In this document: positions 1-6,208 of the stretch, one piece after another | Layout of the letters: each line of letters starts with the position of its first letter | How positions within the stretch are numbered: position 1 is the first letter of the stretch | DNA from: Alphaproteobacteria bacterium | GTDB lineage: Bacteria > Pseudomonadota > Alphaproteobacteria > Rickettsiales > RI-342 | DNA: 7,741 bases | Assembly (NCBI GenBank): GCA_020851915.1 | Contig: JADZBT010000135.1 | Span: forward strand, 1 to 7,741 | Direction: 5' to 3' | Position numbers and translations under genes: made by a program | Notes under the pieces: model-generated | The model's input: the letters and a program-made list of their open reading frames with translations, nothing else | What the model was told of the DNA's origin: nothing | Database searches by the model: none

Positions 1-1
1 A

Positions 2-1516
2 GTCGCGGTGGTACTACCGTTCGCCTGCGCCGGAGCGGGCGATAAGACCTCCGGCGTCGGCCTCACCATCTACAGCTCCGCGCAGCCGGGGGCGATTGAC
101 GCTAACAGCTTCCGCCCCGTGCCGGGCATGGACGCGTCCTACAACCAGCCGCTGAACGTACCGGGCTACGCCATCGTGCGCGACGAGCGTATGATGAACC
201 TGCCGGAGAAGACCAGCCATCTGCAATTCTCGGATGTCGCCGCCTATATCGACCCGACGACGGTCAACATCACCTCCCTCACCTCGCCCGACGATACGCA
301 GGTCATCGAACAGAATTACCTGTTCGACCTCGTGAACCGTAGTGCCCTGCTCCAGCGTTTCATCGATAAAGAGATCACGGTGGAACAGAGTCTCGGCGAC
401 AAGGTCGAGCCGCATACCGGTACGCTACTCAGCGTCGATGGCGACGGCGCGATACTCAAGAAGAAAGATGGCGCGGTGGAAGCCGTACGCAACATCAGCA
501 ATATCCAGCTCCCGGAACTTCCCGGCGGCCTCATCACCAAGCCCACGCTCGACTGGCAGATCGCCACCGGCACACCCGGCGACCAGCGCATGCGCGTGAG
601 CTACCAGACCGGCGGCATCACCTGGTGGGCGGATTACAATTTCGTCTTCACGCCTGACAAAAACCCCAACAAGGGTCTGCTCGATGTGAACGCGTGGGTA
701 AGCATCCTCAACCAGTCCGGCGCCAGCTATGACGACGCACGCCTCAAGCTGATGGCAGGCGAAGTGCAACGCATCCAGCCTTCCGCGCCGCGCATGTATA
801 AGGCCGAGATGATGATGGATGCGGCAGGCGCTGCACCCGCTCCCGGATTCGCAGAAAAATCCTTCTTCGAGTACCACCTCTACACGCTGGAGCGCCCCGC
901 GACCATACCCGACAACTCCACCAAGCAGCTCTCTCTGTTCCCTTCCGCGCACGGCGTGCCGGTCGAGAAGATATTGCTCTATGACGGCGGCAGCGACAGC
1001 TATTATTACGATCCCGGCTCCGTGCAGATCGATCAGGGTTTCGGCTCCGGCTCCAACGACAAGGTGGCGGTGTATCTCACCTTCAAGAACAGCAAGGAGA
1101 ACGGCCTCGGACGTCCGCTTCCCGCCGGGCGCATCCGCGTGAATCAGCTCGACACCGACGACAACAGCATGGAGTTCATCGGCGAGGACATCATCGGCCA
1201 TACGCCGAAGGATGAAGACGTGCGTATCAAGCTGGGCGAATCCTTCGATGTGAAGGGCGAGCGCGTCCAGACCGATTTCTCGGTGGACGAAGCGCGCAAG
1301 GTCATGGAAGAGACCTACCAGATCACGCTGCGTAACCACAAGGATGCCGCCATCGCCGTGAAAGTGAAGGAAAACCTCACCCGCAGCCGCAACTGGAGCA
1401 TCACCAAAAAGAGCCACGAGTACGAGAAGATCGACAGCCACACCCTCCACTTCCCCGTCACCGTACCCGCAAACGGCAAGATCATTATCACCTACACCGT
1501 CAAATATACCTGGTAA
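2..1516 (+). CDS. DUF4139 domain-containing protein, 5' end cut by window
   Basis: The reading frame is open to the left edge (Val-Ala before the GTG at position 8), so that GTG is probably not the start and the N-terminus is missing. The visible 'VAVVLPFACAGAGDK' could be the end of a signal peptide, which would make this an exported protein; this is inference. Numbering from the GTG: residues 18-65 (LTIYSSAQPGAI...GYAIVRDERMMNLP) resemble the opening strands of DUF4139 proteins. Residues 180-250 carry the family hallmark: a strand-rich segment with GGITWWADYNF (202-212) and LDVNAWVSILNQSGASYDDARLKLMAGEVQR (225-255). The C-terminal part keeps the family's ending (ITLRNHKDAAIAVKVKENL, 439-457, and FPVTVPANGKIIITYTVKYTW at the end). 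The biochemical role of the family is unknown. It ends 11 nt before purQ on the same strand, so cotranscription is plausible. The long antisense frame over it is treated as a shadow. Confidence 0.85.
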   Translation, partial: VAVVLPFACAGAGDKTSGVGLTIYSSAQPGAIDANSFRPVPGMDASYNQPLNVPGYAIVRDERMMNLPEKTSHLQFSDVAAYIDPTTVNITSLTSPDDTQVIEQNYLFDLVNRSALLQRFIDKEITVEQSLGDKVEPHTGTLLSVDGDGAILKKKDGAVEAVRNISNIQLPELPGGLITKPTLDWQIATGTPGDQRMRVSYQTGGITWWADYNFVFTPDKNPNKGLLDVNAWVSILNQSGASYDDARLKLMAGEVQRIQPSAPRMYKAEMMMDAAGAAPAPGFAEKSFFEYHLYTLERPATIPDNSTKQLSLFPSAHGVPVEKILLYDGGSDSYYYDPGSVQIDQGFGSGSNDKVAVYLTFKNSKENGLGRPLPAGRIRVNQLDTDDNSMEFIGEDIIGHTPKDEDVRIKLGESFDVKGERVQTDFSVDEARKVMEETYQITLRNHKDAAIAVKVKENLTRSRNWSITKKSHEYEKIDSHTLHFPVTVPANGKIIITYTVKYTW

Positions 1517-1527
1517 GAGCATCCTCC

Positions 1528-2217
1528 ATGAAAGCCGCCGTCATCACATTCCCCGCCTCCAACTGCGACCGCGACGCCCGCGTGGCGCTCAAAGCCATCA
1601 CCGGCAAGGAGCCCGTCGCGGTATGGCATGGCGACAGCGAACTGCCGAAGGTCGATTTCGTGATGATCCCCGGCGGATTCTCCTACGGCGATTACCTGCG
1701 CTGCGGCGCGATGGCCGCCCACTCACCCATCATGCGCGAAGTGAAAGCCCATGCCGATCGCGGCGGCTATGTACTGGGTGTCTGCAACGGCTTCCAGATA
1801 CTCAGCGAAGCGGGCATGCTCGACGGCACGCTGATGCGTAACGCCAGCCTGCGCTTCGTCTGCAAAAATGTATTCCTGAAGGCCGAGGCCGCCAATACGC
1901 CCTTCACCTCCGGCTACGGCAAAAAGCCGGTCATCCGCATCCCCGTCGCGCACCATGACGGCAATTACTTTGCCGCACCGGACGTACTCAAGCGCCTCGA
2001 AGGCAACGGCCAGATCGCCTTCCGCTACTGCACCCCCGAGGGCAAGATTGAGGCCTCCGCCAACCCCAACGGCTCGCTCGGCAACATCGCCGGCATCCTG
2101 AACGGCAAAAAGAACGTATTGGGCATGATGCCCCACCCCGAACGCCATGCCGACCCCCTCACCGGCGGCGTCGATGGCCGTATCCTGTTCGAGAGCCTTA
2201 TTCAAGCCATCCACTAG
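1528..2217 (+). CDS. purQ: Phosphoribosylformylglycinamidine synthase subunit PurQ (glutaminase)
   Basis: PurQ is the glutamine amidotransferase subunit of FGAM synthase. It hydrolyses glutamine and passes ammonia to PurL, with PurS as bridge, in the fourth step of de novo purine synthesis in the cytoplasm. The 229-residue length is normal for the stand-alone subunit. It is a class I amidotransferase with the nucleophile Cys86 in GVCNGFQIL (84-92) and the catalytic His203 and Glu205 in MMPHPER (200-206). The N-terminus has the typical AAVITFPASNCDRD opening, followed by MIPGGFSYGDYLRCGAMAA (46-64). All key residues are present, so it should be active. The ATG at 1528 is chosen because the family begins a few residues before the first strand; no strong Shine-Dalgarno site is visible. 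Many alphaproteobacteria place purQ next to purS and purL. Here the upstream neighbour is a DUF4139 gene 11 nt away, and no pur gene follows within the window. Confidence 0.97.
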   Translation: MKAAVITFPASNCDRDARVALKAITGKEPVAVWHGDSELPKVDFVMIPGGFSYGDYLRCGAMAAHSPIMREVKAHADRGGYVLGVCNGFQILSEAGMLDGTLMRNASLRFVCKNVFLKAEAANTPFTSGYGKKPVIRIPVAHHDGNYFAAPDVLKRLEGNGQIAFRYCTPEGKIEASANPNGSLGNIAGILNGKKNVLGMMPHPERHADPLTGGVDGRILFESLIQAIH

Positions 2218-2218
2218 G

Positions 2219-2256
2219 CCCCTTCTCCCATAGGGAGAAGGCGGGGGATGAGGGGC
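2219..2256. repeat. Short palindromic (REP-like) repeat after purQ
   Basis: CCTTCTCCC (2221-2229) and GGGAGAAGG (2233-2241) form a perfect 9-bp stem with an ATA loop, starting 3 nt after the purQ stop. It is followed by CGGGGGATGAGGGG. A stem of this sequence next to a GGATGAGGG block is the form of a dispersed intergenic repeat I recall from many proteobacterial genomes; that link is from memory. It could also act as the purQ terminator, but no T-run follows it, so repeat is the better call. Confidence 0.5.
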
Positions 2257-2314
2257 ACGATCCATCGGTAAGCCGAAAACACTCTAACCCAAGAATTTCT
2301 GCGGGTTCCCACCT

Positions 2315-2349
2315 TTAACGAAATATTAGTATTCCTTGCGTACTATAAA
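2315..2349 (+). promoter_or_regulatory. Possible CtrA-box promoter of the small membrane-protein gene
   Basis: TTAA (2315-2318), seven bases, then TTAG (2326-2329) match the alphaproteobacterial CtrA half-site arrangement TTAA-N7-TTAA with one mismatch. A TATAAA hexamer lies at 2344-2349, so the box sits where a -35 element would, as in CtrA-activated promoters; no good sigma70 -35 is visible at the usual spacing. The start site would fall near 2356, about 20 nt before the ATG. An inverted repeat TTGCGTA (2336-2342) / TACGCAA (2353-2359) surrounds the -10. The motif is short and could arise by chance. Confidence 0.35.
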
Positions 2350-2375
2350 GTATACGCAACAGGGATACGGACAGC

Positions 2376-2723
2376 ATGGAACTCGACAACCTCTATATTC
2401 ACCCCACATGGCGTCAGGGCTACGAAGCCCAGCACCGCGACACCTCCACCGCATCCACCGCGACCGCACCCGCACGAAAAGAACGCCGCGCCGCACCGCC
2501 GGTGACCGTAGGCTATCCCACCGCATTGCTGGTCATGGCATTTTTCGCGGCGATCGGCATATTCGCCACCTGCGGCGTCGTTATTTACGGGCTCTACCTG
2601 CTCGCCGGGTCGGCACTGGTGGCCGAGGCCATCCAGAATTACGATGTGTCGGATGCGCTATTCACCACCACCATCGTCATCCTGCTCTGTGCTTGGGGTC
2701 TGCGCGAAGCGATGCGCGACTAA
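2376..2723 (+). CDS. Small membrane protein, hypothetical
   Basis: I do not recognise this 115-residue protein. Residues 1-46 are polar, with a Thr/Ser/Ala-rich stretch and a basic patch (RKERR, 34-38), and look like a cytoplasmic tail. A long hydrophobic segment covers about 48-82 (ALLVMAFFAAIGIFATCGVVIYGLYLL), and a second, shorter one about 95-109 (FTTTIVILLCAWGLR). A two-pass inner-membrane protein with a cytoplasmic N-terminus is the simplest reading. The ATG at 2376 has a modest AGGGA (2361-2365) 10 nt upstream. The gene stands alone: a promoter-like region precedes it and a hairpin follows 12 nt after its stop. Two alternative frames overlap it but have the Arg-rich, low-complexity look of shadow frames, whereas this frame gives coherent membrane segments. 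That it is a real gene is likely but not certain. Confidence 0.65.
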   Translation: MELDNLYIHPTWRQGYEAQHRDTSTASTATAPARKERRAAPPVTVGYPTALLVMAFFAAIGIFATCGVVIYGLYLLAGSALVAEAIQNYDVSDALFTTTIVILLCAWGLREAMRD

Positions 2724-2735
2724 CCCACCGGCGCA

Positions 2736-2775
2736 CGCGCGAAAATCCCTCTTCCCTCCCCTGATTTTCCGCGCG
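2736..2775 (+). terminator. Terminator-like hairpin after the small membrane-protein gene
   Basis: CGCGCGAAAATC (2736-2747) pairs with GATTTT-C-CGCGCG (2763-2775) to give a 12-bp stem with one bulged C and a 15-nt pyrimidine-rich loop, 12 nt after the stop codon at 2721-2723. There is no downstream T-run (AATATT follows), so it may be a weak terminator or an mRNA-stabilising structure rather than a classic intrinsic terminator. Confidence 0.4.
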
Positions 2776-2831
2776 AATATTCATGCCGGCACTCACGCCC
2801 CTCTAAATCCGGCGATTTCCGTGATAAGGGC

Positions 2832-2860
2832 TTGTAGTGCGGAGAAGTTTCGAGTATAAC
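2832..2860 (+). promoter_or_regulatory. Sigma70-type promoter of tRNA-fMet
   Basis: TTGTAG (2832-2837) and TATAAC (2855-2860) are separated by exactly 17 nt. The expected start is near 2867, giving a leader of about 37 nt before the tRNA. The bases after the -10 (GCCCTC) form a GC-rich discriminator, a feature associated with stringent control of stable-RNA promoters. The leader contains a small inverted repeat CCTGCC/GGCAGG (2872-2885) that could help 5' processing. Confidence 0.6.
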
Positions 2861-2903
2861 GCCCTCTCTTTCCTGCCAAGGCAGGGACTTTTCGCAGTGG
2901 TGA

Positions 2904-2980
<77 letters not shown>

Positions 2981-3064
2981 AATCACTGCAAATTTTATTT
3001 ATAAGCCAAATTGTTAGGTCTTAGCGGACTAATTTTGCTCCGATTCCGGATTTATTTAACATCT

Positions 3065-3113
3065 TTGAACTCCAGCATCCCTCGATATATAAAAAGTGAA
3101 GTTGCCACTTTTT
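3065..3113 (+). promoter_or_regulatory. chrA promoter with overlapping inverted repeat (possible operator)
   Basis: TTGAAC (3065-3070) and TATAAA (3088-3093) are 17 nt apart and fit a sigma70-type promoter, with a start near 3100. AAAAAGTG (3091-3098) and CACTTTTT (3106-3113) form a perfect 8-bp inverted repeat around a 7-nt centre, covering the end of the -10 and the start site. Such a position suits a repressor operator. The same bases could instead fold as an AT-rich hairpin with a T-tail in the leader and act as an attenuator or terminator. No regulator gene lies next to chrA in the window. Confidence 0.45.
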
Positions 3114-3124
3114 GAATACAATGG

Positions 3125-4324
3125 GTGCATTTCGTGAATGATGAACCTCCGACATCTTTGCTTCGGATTTTTCTGATTTTCCTTCGGTTGGGATTGACCA
3201 GCTTCGGCGGGCCGGTAGCACATCTGGGTTATTTCCGTCATGAATTTGTGGAGCGCAGAAAATGGCTGGATGAACATGCCTATGCCGACCTCGTGGCGCT
3301 CTGCCAGTTCCTTCCCGGCCCTGCGAGCAGTCAGGTAGGCATCGCGCTGGGGCTGTCACGCGGCGGCATTTTGGGAGCATTGGCCGCATGGCTAGGGTTT
3401 ACGTTGCCTTCGGCGATAGTGCTGGTGTTGTTCGGCATGGGATTCGCAGCGCTGGGCAATACTCTCGGCACGGGCTGGCTACATGGGCTAAAAGTCGTCG
3501 CCGTTGCTGTGGTGGCGCAAGCGCTGTGGAACATGGCGCGGACACTCTGCCCTGATAGATTACGCGCCAGCGTTGCTATTATCGCCGCCATTATTACAGC
3601 GCTTATGCCTACGACTTTGGGACAAATCGGCGTAATACTGGCGAGCGCGTTGTTCGGCTGGCGGTTCCTGAAACCCTCCGCCGCACTGCCGCACACGCAT
3701 CTTTCCATCCCCACCCACCGCATGACTGGCGCAATCATGCTGGCGCTGTTCTTCGCCTTGCTGCTTATCCTCCCGGCGCTTGCCACCGCGACTGGAAGCT
3801 ATCCCGCGCAACTGTTCGACGGTTTCTACCGTGCCGGTTCGCTGGTGTTCGGCGGCGGGCATGTGGTGCTGCCGCTGCTGCAAGCGGAGGTCGTGCCAAA
3901 GGGCTGGGTATCGAACGATGTTTTCCTTGCCGGTTACGGCGCGGCGCAAGCGATGCCGGGGCCATTGTTCACCTTCTCCGCCTATCTTGGAAGCGTATCG
4001 AGCGGCAATCCTACCGGCTGGCTGGGCGCAGTGATTGCGCTGACGGCGGTGTTCCTGCCATCCTTCCTACTGATTATCGGAATGTTGCCCTTTTGGGAGA
4101 GTTTGCGGAAATACGAGGTGATGCAACGCGCCATGCTGGGCATCAACGCTGCCGTGGTGGGGCTACTGCTTGCGGCGTTCTATAATCCGGTATGGACAAG
4201 CGCGATTCTTGGCGTGGGAGATTTCATACTCGCTGCAGCGGCATTCCTGCTGCTGCAATTCTTAAAATGGCCGTCATGGACGGTGGTGCTCTTAACCGCC
4301 ATAGCTGCTGGAGTCATGGGATAA
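3125..4324 (+). CDS. chrA: Chromate transporter ChrA, two-domain (CHR family)
   Basis: ChrA is an inner-membrane protein that expels chromate and gives chromate resistance in characterised members. The 399 residues are full length for the two-domain form. The N-terminal half carries LGLTSFGGPVAHLGYFRHEF (22-41) and LCQFLPGPASSQVGIALGLS (59-78). The C-terminal half repeats the pattern with GSLVFGGGHVVLPLLQ (238-253) and GYGAAQAMPGPLFTFSAYLG (270-289). Several long hydrophobic helices lie between and after these motifs. An in-frame stop at 3113-3115 limits the N-terminus: the start is GTG at 3125 or GTG at 3134, and neither has a clear Shine-Dalgarno site. An out-of-frame ATG at 3121 opens a six-codon ORF that overlaps both starts. 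It is the only gene between the two tRNA-end repeats and converges with the dehydrogenase gene. No chrB or other chr gene is nearby, and the actual substrate is inferred from the family. Confidence 0.93.
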   Translation: MHFVNDEPPTSLLRIFLIFLRLGLTSFGGPVAHLGYFRHEFVERRKWLDEHAYADLVALCQFLPGPASSQVGIALGLSRGGILGALAAWLGFTLPSAIVLVLFGMGFAALGNTLGTGWLHGLKVVAVAVVAQALWNMARTLCPDRLRASVAIIAAIITALMPTTLGQIGVILASALFGWRFLKPSAALPHTHLSIPTHRMTGAIMLALFFALLLILPALATATGSYPAQLFDGFYRAGSLVFGGGHVVLPLLQAEVVPKGWVSNDVFLAGYGAAQAMPGPLFTFSAYLGSVSSGNPTGWLGAVIALTAVFLPSFLLIIGMLPFWESLRKYEVMQRAMLGINAAVVGLLLAAFYNPVWTSAILGVGDFILAAAAFLLLQFLKWPSWTVVLLTAIAAGVMG

Positions 4325-4423
4325 AGAATCGCGAGTCAAAGTATAGATCATCACAACGGGATTATGCTGTTTTCTTATTATTATCAATCAGTTGAATCCG
4401 AGTTAAATTAGTCTTTAATCGAA

Positions 4424-4435
4424 CCCCCGCAACCA
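4424..4435. repeat. attR-like direct repeat, right copy
   Basis: CCCCCGCAACCA, identical to the last 12 bases of tRNA-fMet and in the same orientation. It lies 99 nt after the chrA stop and 20 nt before the stop of the convergent dehydrogenase gene. Upstream TTTAATCGAA shows only weak further similarity to the tRNA T-loop region, so this is not a second tRNA gene. Confidence 0.55.
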
Positions 4436-4455
4436 GCCCTTATCGCATAGCACAC

Positions 4456-6072
4456 TCAGCCGGCCAGCATGCTGCGAGCGACCGCTTCGGCGATAGTGAT
4501 ACCGTCCACGCCTGCCGAGAGGATGCCGCCCGCATAGCCCGCGCCTTCTCCGGCGGGAAACAGCCCTTTGGTGTTCAGGCTTTGCAGCGTATCGTCGCGC
4601 TTCACGCGCACCGGCGAGGAAGTGCGTGTTTCCACCCCGGTCAGCACGGCATCCGCCATATCATAGCCCCGCAGCTGACGCCCCATGGCGGGCAGCGCCT
4701 CGCGGATCGCGGTGATGGCGTAGTCCGGAAGGCACGGGGAAAGATCCGTCGGCGTCACGCCCGGCCTGTAGGAGGGAATGACGCTGCCGAGCGACGTGGA
4801 GGGAACGCCCTTGATAAAATCACCCACGCGCTGCGCGGGTGCGGCATAGCTGCTACCACCCGCCACGAACGCCGCCGATTCCCACCGGCGCTGGAAGGCG
4901 ACGCCCGCCAGCGGCCCGCCCGGGTAATCCTGCGGCGTGATGCCCACCACGATCCCGGAATTGGCATTGCGCTCGGCACGGGAATACTGGCTCATGCCGT
5001 TGGTGACCACACGCCCCTCCTCGGACGTGGCCGCCACCACCGTGCCGCCGGGGCACATGCAGAAGCTATACACGCCGCGCCCGTTCGAGGCATGGTGTAC
5101 CAGCTTGTAATCCGCCGCGCCGAGAATGGGATGGCCGGCATAATCACCGAAGCGCGCCTTATCGATAAGCGACTGCGGATGCTCGATGCGGAACCCGATG
5201 GAAAAGGGCTTCGCCTCCACATACACGCCGCGATCAAGCAGCATCTGGAACGTATCGCGCGCGCTATGGCCAACGGCGAGCACGACGTGATTCGTCGCGA
5301 TATGCCCGCCATCCGCCAATACCACGCCGCGCACATGGCGCTGGCCGTCGCCACTGATCTCGATATCGAGGTCGGTCACGTGACTTTGAAAGCGATATTC
5401 TCCCCCCAGCGCTTCGATGCTCCGGCGGATATTCTCCACCATCTTCACCAGGCGGAATGTGCCGATGTGGGGATGCGCTTCCGTCAGGATCTCCGGCGGC
5501 GCCTCGGCTTTCACGAACTCGGTGAGCACCTTGCGGCCAAGATGGCGCGGGTCTTTGATCTGGCTATACAGTTTACCGTCGGAGAATGTGCCCGCCCCTC
5601 CTTCGCCGAACTGCACGTTGGATTCCGGATTGAGTATGGATTTGCGCCACAGTCCCCATGTATCCTTGGTGCGTTCACGCACCACTTTGCCGCGTTCCAG
5701 GATGATCGGGCGAAAGCCCATCTGCGCCAGTATCAGCCCCGCGAACAATCCGCACGGGCCTGCGCCGATGACCACCGGCCGTGTCGCCAGATGCTCCGGC
5801 GCACGTGCGACAAAGCGGTATTCAAGGTCGGGAGCGGGCTTTACGTCCTTGTCCTTGGCGAAGCGTTTCAACACGGACGCTTCATCGCGCACCTCCACAT
5901 CGAGCGAATAGACCAGCAGGATCGCCGATTTCTTGCGTGCATCATGGGCGCGGCGGAATACCGTGCAGGAGGTCACATCCTGCGGCGCGACCTTCAGCCG
6001 CGCCACGGCGGCCTCACGAATGGCCTCAGGAGGATGGTCGATCGGCAATTTGATTTCGCTGAGGCGGATCAT
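4456..6072 (-). CDS. FAD-dependent dehydrogenase, COG2509-like
   Basis: A 538-residue flavoprotein of the poorly characterised FAD-dependent dehydrogenase group I associate with COG2509; substrate unknown. Residues 1-90 form a non-Rossmann N-terminal domain (IKLPIDHPPEAIREAAVARLKV...). The FAD-binding dinucleotide fold begins at 99 (PVVIGAGPCGLFAGLILAQMG), with GxGxxG at 103-108 and an acidic residue ending the second strand (ILERG, Glu126). QFGEGGAGTFSDGKL (154-168) is the conserved block after it. FCMCPGGTVVAATSEEG (337-353) and ETRTSSPVRV (481-490) are typical of this group. The C-terminal GLFPAGEGAGYAGGILSAGVDG (503-524) contacts FAD in related enzymes. There is no signal peptide, so it is probably cytoplasmic. 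The ATG at 6072 is chosen because it precedes the conserved N-terminal domain; no strong ribosome site is visible. The 136 nt to the Nudix gene make a shared operon uncertain. A 502-codon antisense frame is a GC-driven shadow. Confidence 0.88.
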   Translation of the reverse strand: MIRLSEIKLPIDHPPEAIREAAVARLKVAPQDVTSCTVFRRAHDARKKSAILLVYSLDVEVRDEASVLKRFAKDKDVKPAPDLEYRFVARAPEHLATRPVVIGAGPCGLFAGLILAQMGFRPIILERGKVVRERTKDTWGLWRKSILNPESNVQFGEGGAGTFSDGKLYSQIKDPRHLGRKVLTEFVKAEAPPEILTEAHPHIGTFRLVKMVENIRRSIEALGGEYRFQSHVTDLDIEISGDGQRHVRGVVLADGGHIATNHVVLAVGHSARDTFQMLLDRGVYVEAKPFSIGFRIEHPQSLIDKARFGDYAGHPILGAADYKLVHHASNGRGVYSFCMCPGGTVVAATSEEGRVVTNGMSQYSRAERNANSGIVVGITPQDYPGGPLAGVAFQRRWESAAFVAGGSSYAAPAQRVGDFIKGVPSTSLGSVIPSYRPGVTPTDLSPCLPDYAITAIREALPAMGRQLRGYDMADAVLTGVETRTSSPVRVKRDDTLQSLNTKGLFPAGEGAGYAGGILSAGVDGITIAEAVARSMLAG

Positions 6073-6208
6073 GTGTGCAGCATACCGTAGGCGTTACCCG
6101 TTAAAACTCCATGGTCTATTCTGGTACGAAAGGCAAGCGTTCCTTCGATGGGCCTTGAAAATCACAAGCGAGATTGCGATGAAAATGGAGACGTTAATAG
6201 TTTTTCTA

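Noticed and set aside
8..10. GTG as the start of the DUF4139 protein
   Set aside because: The frame is open to the left edge and the region looks like the end of a signal peptide, so a start here would cut it.
425..1522. 365-codon minus-strand open frame
   Set aside because: Antisense to the DUF4139 gene, with Val/Asp/Gly-rich shadow composition and no recognisable domain.
2644..2859. 71-codon plus-strand open frame
   Set aside because: It overlaps the end of the small membrane-protein gene in another frame and runs through the terminator-like hairpin and into the tRNA promoter; no domain or ribosome site.
2981..3000. Intrinsic terminator of tRNA-fMet
   Set aside because: The region is T-rich (AATTTTATTT) but no stable stem precedes it, so it is not called.
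4416..4435. Second tRNA gene or tRNA remnant beyond chrA
   Set aside because: Only the terminal 12 nt match; no T stem, anticodon arm or D arm can be folded upstream.
4582..6090. 502-codon plus-strand open frame
   Set aside because: It lies wholly antisense to the dehydrogenase gene, whose protein has clear FAD-binding motifs; the frame's His/Arg/Ala-rich composition is typical of GC-rich shadow frames.
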